Origin: Akanthomyces muscarius
Lineage: Eukaryota > Ascomycota > Sordariomycetes > Hypocreales > Cordycipitaceae
Direction: 5' to 3'
Assembly: GCF_028009165.1 (NCBI RefSeq)
Contig: NW_026611618.1
Coordinates: 2,108,001-2,172,000 of the forward strand
Length of the DNA: 64,000 bases
The notes under the pieces are model-generated. The model saw nothing but the letters and a program-made list of their open reading frames with translations, did not search any database and was not told the origin of the DNA. Below are positions 23,599 to 35,200 of this stretch, piece after piece. Position 1 is the stretch's first letter; the number at the start of each line of letters is the position of its first letter. The translations under genes were made by a program, and so were the position numbers.

Positions 23599-24638
23599 CT
23601 ATTTAATCTTCTTCTGCTTCAGCTTGATCGTCTGGTCGTTGACAAAGACGCCCTTGCCCTTGTACGGCTCCGGGGGACGCCACTTGCGGACCTTGCCCGC
23701 AAAGGACATGAGCACCTCACGCTCCGCGCCCTCGAGTAGAATTCTTGTCGGCGCCGGCGTCGTCACCGTGACGCCCTTGGGGATGCCCTCCTCTACCGGG
23801 TGCGTAAAGCCGAGCTTGAGACACAGAAATTTTTGTCCGGGATATTCGGCCTTGCTCTTGCGCTCCTCCACGGTCGCTCGGTATCCGACTCCGACGAGTC
23901 GCAGGATCGCTGTGTGGCCTTCGGAGACACCCATGATGTGGTTCTTGAGGTACGCCCAAGTGGTGCCTAAACCGTGTCAGCACTCGAATTCGAAGCTCAA
24001 GTATTTGGGCAGCTTTTCGTCTGCAGGGAGCAACTTACCCCACATCTCTTTTTGCTGCGCAATGTTGGCGTCGTCTACCGACAGCATAGCCATGCTGTTA
24101 TCGAGATCCTGCTCCATCCGCACAAAGTTTGGCACGTCCATGCTCAGTTCCCCTATTCGCGCGTCCGTCGTTAGCCATTTTAATTCTGTTTTCCAAGCAA
24201 CGCTCATTGCGCGATTGGCAATGGCAATGGCGGTGGTCCTCTGCCGCCACAAAGGGGTCTGCACTAACCCAGAGGTCCCTTGACCGTTATCGTCTTAACG
24301 ACTTTGGGCTTATACGAAGTCATGCTGTTGATCATTTTCGGCTCGCCCAGTGTCAGCTCCACGCCCGGCGGCACAGAGAGGGGAGTGCGGCCGAGTTTAG
24401 AAGGTCGTGGCCCGGTCGTCGAAAACTGTCGCGCTGCCGTGGTAGCGGCGGTCGATTGCCACACCGGGATCAGAAAGTTGGGCAATGAGGCAGCTGGCGA
24501 CGATGCCACGCGCATCGCCCGCCCCAGCGCTGCCTTTTTCGTTGGCATAAACATTGCTGATGTCGGAATTGCCTGTCGTCGCAAACTTCCTTGCTCTCCC
24601 ATGGCGGCCCTGGAAAGGGTAGCTGCCAGCGATCTCAA
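23599..24638 (-). CDS. mrpl6: Mitochondrial large-subunit ribosomal protein uL6m
   Basis: Exons 24638-24269, 24152-24039 and 23966-23599 give 283 residues. The first 70 or so residues are basic and Ser/Ala-rich, as in a mitochondrial targeting sequence (MRSLAATLSRAAMGEQ). The mature part begins near SKLGRTPLSVPPGVEL. The uL6 signature near the C-terminus is clear (KWRPPEPYKGKGVFV), and IMGVSEGHTAILRLVGVGYR is the conserved second-domain strand set. It is a structural protein of the mitoribosomal large subunit near the sarcin-ricin loop. Introns have GTTAGT and GTAAGT donors. Confidence 0.9.
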
Positions 24639-24951
24639 CTTTTTGGTTGCTTACTCATCGGTCACGTGTACCGAAAAGTTGGCCGACTCGCCCATCACTT
24701 TCACTTACACAACCGGCATGGCACATTACTTCCATCATAAAAATGTACACAATTGAGTGATTAAATGGTACTATGGTACTCGTATTTTTAACTTGTTAAG
24801 TACAATCGCTACATGAATTGTACGCACACCCGAGGATATCTAAAACCCCTGACAAATAATTACTTCCACTGCCTCGAAGTGAATAGACACAAGAACGCTA
24901 TGTTCTCTTTGCGTCGAGAAATGCCAATGGCTAGTATTCAGGACTGGCAAT
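24639..24951. other. Short intergenic region between uL6m and beta-tubulin
   Basis: About 310 bp holding the uL6m promoter and the tubulin 3' end. A CACGTG box lies at 24663-24668, only 25 bp upstream of the uL6m ATG. No gene is seen. Confidence 0.5.
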
Positions 24952-26681
24952 TTACATGGGCTCCTCGGCCTCGAGGGGGAGCTCCTCCTCGTACTCCTCC
25001 TCTTCATCATCAATACCAGCATCCTGGTACTGCTGGTATTCGGAGATAAGATCGTTCATGTTGGACTCAGCCTCAGTGAACTCCATCTCGTCCATACCCT
25101 CGCCAGTGTACCAGTGAAGGAAAGCCTTGCGACGGAACATGGCAGAGAACTGCTCACCGACACGCTTGAAGAGATCCTGGATCGAGGTCGAGTTACCAAT
25201 GAAGGTAGACGACATCTTAAGGCCGCGGGGGGGAACAGCGCAGAGGGCGTTCTGGATGTTGTTGGGGATCCACTCGACGAAGTAGGTGGAGTTCTTCTGC
25301 TGCACATTACGCATCTGGTCCTCGACCTCCTTCATGGCAACCTTGCCACGGCTAAACGGTTGTAAGTCAAGTGTCAACGAGCAAGAGTAGGAGTCAACTT
25401 ACAAAATGGCAGAGCAGGTCAGGTAGCGACCGTTACGGAAGTCAGAAGCAGCCATCATGTTCTTCGGGTCGAACATCTGCTGGGTGAGCTCGGGGACCGA
25501 GACGGCGCGGAAGGAGTGGGCACCACGGCTGGTCAGGGGAGCGAAGCCAACCATGAAGAAGTGAAGACGAGGGAAAGGAACCATGTTGACAGCGAGCTTG
25601 CGAAGGTCAGAGTTGAGCTGGCCAGGGAAACGCAGGCAAGTGGTGATGCCGGACATGACGACGGAGACAAGGTGGTTGAGGTCACCATACGAAGGGTTAG
25701 ACAGCTTCAGGGTACGCATGCAGATATCGTACAGGGCCTGGTTGTCGATACAGAAGGTCTCGTCCGAGTTCTCAACGAGCTGATGGACGGAGAGAGTGGC
25801 GTTGTAGGGCTCAACAACGGTGTCAGAGTTGCCGGGGGAGGGGACAACAGAGAAGGTTGCCATCATGCGGTCGGGGAACTCTTCGCGGATCTTGGAAATC
25901 AGCAGAGTGCCCATACCAGCACCAGTACCACCACCAAGAGAGTGAGTGATCTGGAAGCCCTGGAGGCAGTCGCAGCCCTCGGCCTCACGACGAACAACGT
26001 CAAGGACCTGGTCAACGAGCTCAGCACCCTCGGTGTAGTGACCCTTGGCCCAGTTGTTGCCAGCACCTGACTGACCGAAAACGAAGTTGTCGGGGCGGAA
26101 AAGCTGGCCGAAAGGACCGGCACGAACAGCATCCATGGTACCGGGCTCGAGATCGACGAGGACGGCGCGAGGAACATACTTGTTGCCGGAAGCCTAGAGC
26201 AAAATCGCGGTCAGTACCCACAGCGAAGCCTAGCAACGCGTTGTGCGGGTAGAACAAACCTCGTTGAAGTAAACGTTCATGCGCTCCAGCTGGAGCTCAG
26301 AAGTGCCATTGTAGACACCGCTGGAGTCGAGGCCGTGCTCGCCAGAGATGGTCTGCCAGAAAGCAGCACCAATTTGGTTACCCTATCGAGAAAAGCACAG
26401 TCAGGACCGCTATCCACCAATTCTTGTCTCGGAGTCGAATGTCGGAAACCACTTACGCACTGACCGGTCTGGAGGTGAACCTGTAAATGAGAAAAATCTG
26501 ATTAGCAACAATCCACGAGTTCTAAGCTCTCAAATGCTTCTCCGTCTCGAAAACGCAACGTTTGTCGCTGGCCGAGTGCTCGGCGGGGTACCACTCAGGG
26601 GCAGCCCTGAGCTCTCAGGAACGCGTCGAGGAGGGGTCAGTGAGAGCCGCAGCGGGGAGAGACACTCACAATTTCACGCAT
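24952..26681 (-). CDS. tub2: Beta-tubulin
   Basis: Exons 26681-26670, 26480-26457, 26382-26260, 26193-25403 and 25351-24952 give 449 residues. The first exon encodes only MREI and the second eight residues (VHLQTGQC), the layout usual in hypocrealean fungi. The tubulin GTP-binding motif [10 protein letters not shown], the MREI autoregulation signal and the acidic tail ([10 protein letters not shown]) are present. The protein forms microtubules with alpha-tubulin. Positions linked to benzimidazole resistance are the sensitive forms: His6, Phe167, Glu198 and Phe200 (SDETFCIDN). The intron-rich 5' end is the standard phylogenetic marker. Confidence 0.98.
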
Positions 26682-27560
26682 GATGGCGACTTGAAAACGT
26701 CAAAAAAGAGGCTGGAAAGGATTTGATGGAGGATGGAAGAGCTGGACGGGTATCGAGAGTCCGGGCAAGGCTTCAAGATATGTGGATGCGCGAGAGAGGA
26801 GAAAAAGGTCTGGGAGGAGGAGCCGGCGGTGTTGATTTTTGCCTGCGAGGGGTGGAAATTGGTTCACCGCTACGATCCCCAGGGAAAGAGCGGGCAGCTG
26901 TGCCAGTGGCCCAGCGCCAGCACCAGTTTGCCCACTCACGCTTGTTTACCACCTGGCCAGCGCCTTTCCCAAACGGGGCTAGGCGCCACAGCGAGGTACC
27001 GCCATATCTCAACAGGGACCAGCCGTTGGCTGTCGTCGTGCCGCGGCCAAGTGGTAGGTGGCTTGAGGCATCTCGGGTTGCCTAAAACACAAAGTGTATC
27101 AGAAGACGAGCTGTAGCTGACTCCGGATACCAAAATTTTAATCCGATTTCACTATCCGCACTTGCCCGACAGCTGCGTCCCCAACATTCGCTTTCCCTAC
27201 AAGCCTCCTGCAAGCTCCCGGCCACCGCTGGAGATTGGCTGGCGGGGGCTCACTTCCGAGATGAATCCCGCCCCACACCATTGTGCAGCTCCGAGACCCC
27301 CAGCAGCCATGATGCCTGCGACCCTCAGGCAGAACTGAGGATAGCCGCGGATCCTACGGCAAGTTGAGGTTGCGTATCTTGAATTGCCGAAGAAGAGTAA
27401 TGACCAAAGGACAAAAAGACTCGACGTGGAAGATTTGACAGTATCGATGCAATCAGAAAAACACACAAGAAGTGGCTGTATTTAGATCATAACAATATCT
27501 ACATATCATGGTAATCATACCCCATATGACGCCTATAAATGCATGCAGTCGCTTGTCGCA
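26682..27560. other. Beta-tubulin upstream region and gcn20 3' region
   Basis: About 880 bp between the tubulin start and the gcn20 stop; both genes are on the minus strand. It contains the tubulin promoter, and short frames show no family resemblance. No gene is seen. Confidence 0.55.
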
Positions 27561-29876
27561 TCAGTGCTGCTTCACAACACCGGCTGCATCGGCCTGCGAT
27601 GCAATTCTCTTCTTGTACTGGTTCACGTCGCCATCAAACTTCTCTACTGTGCCACCGTCACATACCCACAACGATGTGCACACCATCTGCAGCATCGTCA
27701 CGTCGTGAGAAACCATAAGCACACCGCCCTGGAAGGCATTGAGCGCTTCGGCCAGCGCGTCCATGGCCTCGATATCAAGATGATTAGAAGGTTCGTCAAG
27801 AACGAGAATGTGCGGGTTCGTCAGGGCCAGGCACGCAAACGCTACTCTCGACTTCTGACCTCCAGAAAGCTGGGCCATTTTTTGCAGACCGGTCGTGCCG
27901 GTGATACCAAACGCGCCAAGCTGGCGGCGGTACTCCTCATCCGACCTGCCAGGGTAGTTCTTGGCCATAAAGGACACGGCGCTGACCGTGAGGTCAAGGG
28001 CGTCAATATGATGCTGTGCAAAGAAGCCAATGCGCAGGCGCGAGTTGGCCGAGATGATACCGCTGAGTGCCTGCAGCTTGCCGATGAGCAGCTTTAGGAC
28101 AGTAGTCTTACCTGCACCGTTGGGCCCAACGATACCAATACGAGAGTCTAGCTGGACGTCGAGATCCACGTTACGCAGCAGGACTTTGTCTTGGGAGTAA
28201 CCGAAAGTGACCTCGGACATTTGGATGATGGGAGGCGACAGCTTCTCCACATCAGGGAAAACAAACTTAACGCTGTACTCGGCTTCGGGTGCCTCCAATA
28301 CAGGGAGCTTCTCGAGCTTCTTGATGCGAGACTGCGCCTCGGAGGACTTGGCGGCGTTGTATCGGAACTTGTCAATGAAAGCCTGCAGATGCGCACGGTA
28401 CGCCATCTGGTTCTCGTACTCCTTCTTGGCAATCTTCTTGCGCTCTTCGCGAGTAGCGTAGAAGGAGTCAAAGTTGGCTCCTCTGTAGTAGTCGAGACGC
28501 TCGGAGTGCTGGTGGACAATATCTGTAGCGACCTCGTTGAGGAACGCTCTGTCGTGGGAGACGACGAAGACCGTGCTGGGGTAATTTTGGAGATATCCGG
28601 AAAGGAAGGTAATGGATGGGACGTCCAACATGTTGGACGGTTCGTCGAGAAGCAGCAGATCAGGCTCGCAGAACAGGGCTCGTGCAAGAGCCAGACGCAT
28701 ACGCCAACCACCAGAGAATGTCTTGGTCGCAAACTGCTGACGCTCGGGGGAGAAGCCGAGACCAGCAAGAATACTGGCAGCACGCGACTCGGCCTTGTCG
28801 GACTCCATTTCGGCAAGCTTGCCCTGAACATCGCCTAGCTTCGTATCCATGGTTTCCTTTTCGAGATCAAGCTTGGCAGCATCTGCCGATGTATCGGCAA
28901 GAGGTGCTCGCTTGATTTCCAGCTCAGCCAGGGCGGTTGTGAGCTCATCTTGCTCTCTCATCAGGACCTTGCGCCAAACATCAGCGTCCAAAACAGCCTG
29001 GATCGCAGAGGTATCGTCGCCGGTAAGCTGTGGGCATTGTTAGCTGGGTTTCTTATCTATACAAACGATTGTTGTTGTACTTACTTCTTGTTCAACGTGG
29101 AGAATGGAAATATGGGTAGGAATGGCAACCTCACGCCTCGACAAGGCACGCAAAAGAGTAGATTTACCGACACCGTTGTTACCAACCAGACCATACCGAT
29201 GACCGTAAGCGAGGGTAAGGGTAGTGTCGGTGAGGATGCGCTGAGCTCCGATCGAGACATCGATGTTGTCGAGCTTGATGTCCTTGGTCTTGTTGGCGCC
29301 GGCGTTGCCGATCTGGAGCGGGTTGACGGCCATGTAGAACTCCTCGTACGATTGCGCGTCTTCGCCCATATCCAGCAGCTTCGAGGCCTCGTACTCGACA
29401 TTCTTGTACACCTTCTTCTGCTGCTTGGCGGCAATCTTGCGCTCGGCCTTTTCGAGCTTCTTGCGGTCGACCTTGGACTCGACCTTGCGGGCGTTGGCGG
29501 ACTCGAGATCGACGCCGCCGCTGGCAACGGCCAGAGTCGACGACATGTTGCGCTGCGTACTGACCTGAATGGTCTGGTCCAGGCGGCGGATGGCCAGCGG
29601 CCCGTGGCGTTCGCCGCCGTTGGCGACGGCGTACTTTTCGACCCATTTCTCGACGAGAGCCTTGATCTTGTCCTGGAACCTGGTGTCGGATTTCTCGGAG
29701 GCTGAGATCAGCAGCTCGGTGATGGTGTACGCAGCTTCGGCGAGGGGCGAAACGGCCTCTGCGCCCTCACCACTTTCGTCTGACCAGGCCAGCGAGGCAT
29801 GGTTCAGGTAGCCCACCGAGTACTCCGAGACCACAGGGTCGATGTTGGGGATTGTGGCCTTTATCTCGGCCTCCAT
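27561..29876 (-). CDS. gcn20: ABC-F ATPase Gcn20, translational control
   Basis: Exons 29876-29085 and 29027-27561 give 752 residues, the same length as yeast Gcn20. The start at 29876 (MEAEIKATIPNIDP) fits the family; the frame is open further upstream but without similarity. After an N-terminal domain of about 200 residues, which binds Gcn1 in yeast, there are two ABC ATPase domains without membrane helices. The first has Walker A GLVGNNGVGKST, signature FSGGWRMRLALARAL and Walker B LLLLDEPSNMLD. The second has GIVGPNGAGKTT, LSGGQKSRVAFA and ILVLDEPSNHLD. With Gcn1, Gcn20 senses uncharged tRNA on ribosomes and activates the eIF2alpha kinase Gcn2 in amino-acid starvation. All catalytic motifs are intact. 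Confidence 0.93.
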
Positions 29877-30669
29877 TGTTATAGTGTATCGGACTACCCC
29901 GTGATTCTTCTCCGTTTCGGTTTGTCGACTTGTTTTTCGTTGAGCTGGTTGCAATGTGATGCAGCAATTTTGAAGCGATTTCCAAGTGTGGGCCATCGAC
30001 GCTGCGCTACAAATGGAGGCCGGCAAAGAGTCACCCCGCCAAAGTTGCCCCACCAAGGCATTCATGCTGAATTATAAAGGACGTATTTATTCCCCCCAAC
30101 TGTCGCTTTAATTTAATGATACTTTACTGAATCGTGCAAATAGACTATTATTGTGACTATTTAGCACTCATCATTCAAAAGATGGCCCCTGTTACATTCA
30201 TTGCTGCTATCACACCATTGTCCTTGCCAGTACTAACGCCGACGGCATCTCGAGCAAGAGATATTAGTGGGAGCAAGGGAAGCAAGATCATTGGCCAATA
30301 CCTTGGTTGGGAGATAATATAAAGCACAACGTAGACAGCAGAATTTTTGCAGTAGCTGGAAAAAACTTGTGAGAAAGGTGGCGCCTCTACCGCAGTGCAA
30401 GTACAAGGAGCGAGGCACTACCTCAATCATGTGGACGCGTCCGCAAATAATACCCTGTATTGTCATCTTCCAAAATTCGACTCTAGAGACTCATTAGACT
30501 TTTGGGTCTCAGTTTTGATCTCAGCGGATAATAGCACCTATCGTCCCTTCTCTTCAGCATTTTGGACAACACGCTGCGCTAAGTCGCGACACCATTCCAG
30601 ATTCTCTCAACGTGGCGCCAGACGACTATTCCCCGATGAATATATATACTACTTCAGAGACCAGCTCAA
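29877..30669. other. Intergenic region upstream of gcn20
   Basis: About 790 bp. The part next to 29,877 is the gcn20 promoter; the rest is AT-rich with short frames only. No gene is seen. Confidence 0.5.
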
Positions 30670-30886
30670 GAGATAGACGGTCTCTGGCGCGGTTCCCACC
30701 CGAAACTGTTCTTGCCATTGCCGAACGCCTCTGATTACCCGATGTAATGCGCCTGTACACAGAAACTGCGCAGCTATGTATCGGTTGCTTCGCAACGTCT
30801 ACCGGGATAGATTTACGTCTGCATCGGAAGATATAAAGCGCAAGTATTTTGCCGTCTACGCACAAGAAGACTTCCAGAGCCTTTAG
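30670..30886 (+). pseudogene. Remnant of an F-box-type gene
   Basis: One frame reads LARFPPETVLAIAERL, a typical fungal F-box opening. A TGA stop follows, then LPDVMRLY in the same frame. The similarity continues in another frame (NCAAMYRLLRNVYRDRF, then KRKYFAVYAQEDFQSL) up to a stop at 30,884. The pattern is that of a short decayed F-box gene with a nonsense codon and a frameshift. The call rests on pattern recognition of a weakly conserved motif. Nothing recognisable follows. Confidence 0.4.
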
Positions 30887-31798
30887 CGTCCGAAAACTCT
30901 GGGGTGACTCTTACCCGCCAGTTTTTGAGCCCTTCATCGATTGAGAAGCTGCTCCAGTGTAAGTGGATTCCTGCGCGACGGAGAATCTATTGAGCATAGA
31001 GACTAATGAAACGGCAATCTTTACACCACATTAGGCCCCCCGTGAGATCGCGTGAGCAGCTACAACTTACATCCACCGCCCAGTTCAAGGGTGCCGGCGA
31101 CGTTGTGGGCAGCGAGTGGCGAGCTGAGCCTGTAGAGTACCTGGCAGCAAACTTGTTGGCAGCAATCAATCGAACGCTGTCCGATGAAGCTACGGATTTC
31201 CTGTATTATGGGACAACAGGTATTGAATTCTGGCACCACACTCACAGGAAGACGTTGAATGACAGACATGGCATTGTGTAACTGCATAGTGTTTGAGTAA
31301 ATAGTGTTTTCAGGTATTACTTACATCCGAGAGAAGTTGGAAATTGCATCAGCGACTAGGTAGTGACGCGGCCTGCTTTTCTGAATTCGTCTTGTCGTTC
31401 TCGTCCTATTCGCTAATCCCAAGTGCGCACAATGGTCGCGAAAGCGGCCAGCCCAAGCTGTCAACCGCTCAGTCTGTCAATGCCGTGGATATCGGCCCCG
31501 TGCACGACGAGCAGCCCCCCCCCGCTCAAGCTGTCTGCCCAATATGGCTCTCGCCAGGGGACAGGCTTTCTTTGCTTTGGAGGCCTGTAAGCATCTCACA
31601 CTAGCACATCCTCCTGGACCTTTATCCGAAACCAAAAAGCGAACAGTTTCCACTGGTGGCAGTTTTGAGCCGCTAAAGGCGTGCTGGAGGCAGATATGCG
31701 CATATGATGCTCCTTGGAAGGATCCGCCGCCGTACGCCGCCAGAGCCGACACGAAGAGCAGCAACATGAGCGGTAAATGTTCCGACTTTTCTGAAATG
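30887..31798. other. Gene-poor stretch between two gene remnants
   Basis: About 900 bp. One frame (31,006-31,281, +) has a locally protein-like run (EYLAANLLAAINRTLSDEA) but no start context, family or flanking exon. I list no gene here. Confidence 0.4.
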
Positions 31799-32263
31799 CT
31801 AGCGAGGAAGCTTGAAATTTCTTTGTCTGGCGACGTCATCCTCTGAGGGGCTTGTGCGTGGCATGTCCAACGTCGCGCCAAGCTCCATCAGCAGCTGCAG
31901 CATCGCCAGGCTCCCGCTCTGCGTCGCGACACGCATGGGCGACGTACCTGTACATGATCTGGGGCGCACTGGTACCGTCTCTGTTGGTGCGTGCGGTGGC
32001 CATGTCCGCAGGTGCGACAATGTTGGCGCCAAATGCGACGGCTCTACGCACAGCGGGCAGACAGCCCGGCATGCCCAGAGGGCTCTGTCGCGGCGCACCT
32101 CTGTGCCTGGGAGAACGGGCAATACCCGCGTGTGTAGCAGTTGGCAGCATTGTGCCAGCGTAGCTAGGTGTGCGGGCTCCAGATAGTCACGATCATGAAG
32201 ACAGCGTCGTCGATGAGGGGCCAGCAGCGATGCTGCCGCGTGCTCTACATGCTCATCCGCCAT
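31799..32263 (-). pseudogene. Remnant of an F-box/ankyrin-repeat gene
   Basis: On the reverse strand an open frame from about 32,263 starts MADEHVEHAAASLL and contains an F-box-like end (HLATLAQCCQLLHTRVLPVL). Ankyrin-like pieces then appear in shifted frames: GCLPAVRRAVAFGANI, and later PMRVATQSGSLAMLQLLMEL, followed by GATLD. At least two frame changes are needed to read through, and the repeat array is cut short. This fits a decayed member of the large F-box/ankyrin families common in Hypocreales. Introns could explain one of the changes, but not the lack of a continuous array. Confidence 0.5.
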
Positions 32264-35200
32264 TGCTGCTTACAGGTTAGGGAAGAAACCGGAAGGGCAT
32301 TGGTAATTATTGTCATTTTGATAAGACAAGGGATGGGAGTCGGGCAAAAATGAGGATATTTAGTGTATGTGATTTGTGACATATCATTGGCCTTATGCCT
32401 ATCTGTCCGTGGCTCTGCTGAGGCTATGGTGGGAGAAATGTTGATTATTGTCGGCTGGGTGACTTAAAGATGGCCCAGTCTGGCCACCAGCATAACACGA
32501 AAAAACAGGACGAAGCAAGAGCAATCCGATGCTCTGTGAGTTAGGGGTTTGACAGCCTACGAATAAAATTTGCTACGGTAGTAACTCTAGATCTAGATGG
32601 CCAAATCGAGTGAGGGCCTACCCTACAGCCAACACTGTCCAGGCGTTGATGACGTTTCCGCAAACTACAAGGTCGACGTCGGCCCGGATTCCGGCTAAGG
32701 AAAAGAACCAGGGTTCGCATTCCACCTCATCAAGTTCAAGCCTTTGTGCTGCCACTTTTCTTTGCGTGTGGGGATGGATGGTGTCACCTCCGAGCAAACC
32801 GGGAGTGGCTATTTATGGCAATCTGATACACACAAGGAGAGTAGCTCGAATGCTCGTTTGACGTATGGGGATTGGGAAGATTAAATTAATGCCGCAAGTA
32901 GCAGCGAGCTGTGCGTAAAATAATGGTCGTTGGTTGGGGGGTTTTTTTTTTTTGGGTTTTCTTTTTTTTGGCTCTGAGCGTAAAATGGCCCGATAGCCAA
33001 TCAGCATGAGCGAGAGGACCGCGTCTGGACACGCGACAGACGCGTCACGATCGCGTTTTCAATGTGGAGTCTCTTATACGGAAAGCTCATCTAATAAATC
33101 CGGGCCTCCCCCAAAATCTACCTTATTTTCAGGTGCTCTGGGGTGTGTCATGGTGTCCACGTTTCTTGTTCAAAGTAGATTCAACACACGTGCCGGGCGA
33201 GGACGATCCTGTCGCTTTGGTCGGCCAAGCCGGCCAGCATCTTCGCCATTTACTCAGTTACCCTGTACAAAACACCGCCACGGACGGACGCCGATGGCCG
33301 GTTCCACCTTTTGTTCCCAAGGACTCGGGATTTGATTGTGCTGCTGAGAAAAGAAGTGGCACATGCACTTTGCGGAGCAGTCCTGATCCGAACTCGTGCC
33401 TCGTAGTATCTGTGACCCTACCTGTGTGTGGTGGGCACGGACAGAGAGAAAGAAGGGAAAGGATCTTGCAACGGCTACCAAGGCATTGCTCCCTCCCCCG
33501 CTTCGCCAACCTTTTGCGTCAGTCCAGGCAGGATGAATACAAGAACTGGCCTAACCCACGCCGCCGCGATATCCATCCCCCTCTACTGGCCGCGCCGTTC
33601 CTCGAGAGGCCCGAGGAGCAAGCCCGCCTCGCACAGCAACGAATAAGAGGCAGAATCTTGCCGATTCCGACCTGCGAGGTGGGGGTTGTTTTTCATTTGG
33701 TGGCTTTCCCCCCCTCTTTCCTCTTCCATCTGTCCATGTTTTACTCTTTCCTCTCAGCTCGACCAGGCCGTAGTCCACCACATCACACCACCACGGCTTT
33801 TCAAAGTGGATTTTCGAGGAGCGCTAACTCGAGGATTGCCAACTTTGCGGGTTTGCTGGGCTTCTCCGTACGCCGAGTGGGTGGAGAGTGACGCTGATCC
33901 TTAGAAAAAAGGCGAAGCGAAGCTCTGGGCCTGCACCCCCCCGTGTGGTGTTCTAGCATGTTTCGGAAAACCTGGAATAAGCTTCGGGGCTATTTACTAG
34001 AAAAATATGGTGATGCAGGGCTAAAAGTAGAGGGGAGGCTTGGCAATACCAGGTTCTCGGGCGTCCGCTGCGGCCGTTTTTCCCCCCTCTCAACCATGGG
34101 TAGCCGCGGAAAAGGCTACTGGTATCATGTTTCCCTTTTGGGGCATATTTCTTGCAGAGAACAAAGAAGCTTGCTTACTGGCAGACCAGCAGAGGCGGGG
34201 GTCCGACAAAAACAATGACGGTCAGTCGTGTGCCTATGTATGAAGCCATCTTGCCAAGTTACGAGTAAAGGCGCGGCCCAAACAAGACGCAGGGCGTGTT
34301 TTGTATGGGCATGTTCGGCAAGCTTCAAGCCTCACGGATATTCTATGCATATCCCATGCATCCCGTGCTGCAGAGAACAGGAAATTCGTACATCACTACC
34401 AGTACACTCTTTCAGCGCTAAGAAAGTACGATGTGTAAAGTCCATCATGCGCCTCAGCGCGGGGCTCCGTTGCACATTGACAAGGCTAGAACGTCCTTCT
34501 TGTCAATGCTGAGGCTTGCGCCCCTGTCGATAGTTTGTTGACGGTTAGTTATTATTCAGTCTTGACGAATAAGGCAAGAAATGCCAAGACCCAGAGGCAA
34601 GTGTGGCTTGTCTTGAATGGCGCTCGTACAGAGTACTCGAGGGGCCACCATCGGACGGTCTATTATTTGTTCCTTGGCTTTGCTTGGGTAACTGGGAGTT
34701 CTTCATGAGATGGCAAGCTATGAGACGACAAAACAGTTTCGCACCCCCCCTGTCAACAAAGCATGGACAATTATTGAAATGGCCTCACTGAGTTTTTTTT
34801 TCATGCCCTTCATATGCAGAATGTCACGGTGTGATTGGCCCGGAGGACCAGCCGAGCCAAGCCTAATATGACAAGACGCCCGAATCCGTGTGCCACAATG
34901 CATTGGCGCAGCAAAGCGCAAGACAGGGTCGTTGAGGTCGTCATCCCACAGGCTAGCCGGGTCGAAACCCATGGTGGTGCAACTTACTGGGCGATATGCA
35001 CATACTGATATACTTGCAACGACAAAAGTATGTTTCCAAGGTATACCTGATGAAAAAAATGTTAGCCGCCAAGCGCAGGAGAGCTTCTCTGACCAGCCAG
35101 CTTGCGCTCTACGGGGCCCCTTTCTGGGCTGACTAGTTCTCGCCCAGCCGGCAAAGTGTGACGGCGGCTGCCTGCATGCGAGTCACTCTAGCTGACGCAG

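Noticed and set aside
29877..30065. Extending Gcn20 upstream to 30,065
   Set aside because: The frame is open, but the added 63 residues have no family similarity and the start at 29,876 gives the normal 752 residues.
33064..33891. A 275-codon open frame on the plus strand in the gene-poor region
   Set aside because: No family resemblance, no upstream gene signals, and another frame overlaps it; composition looks random.
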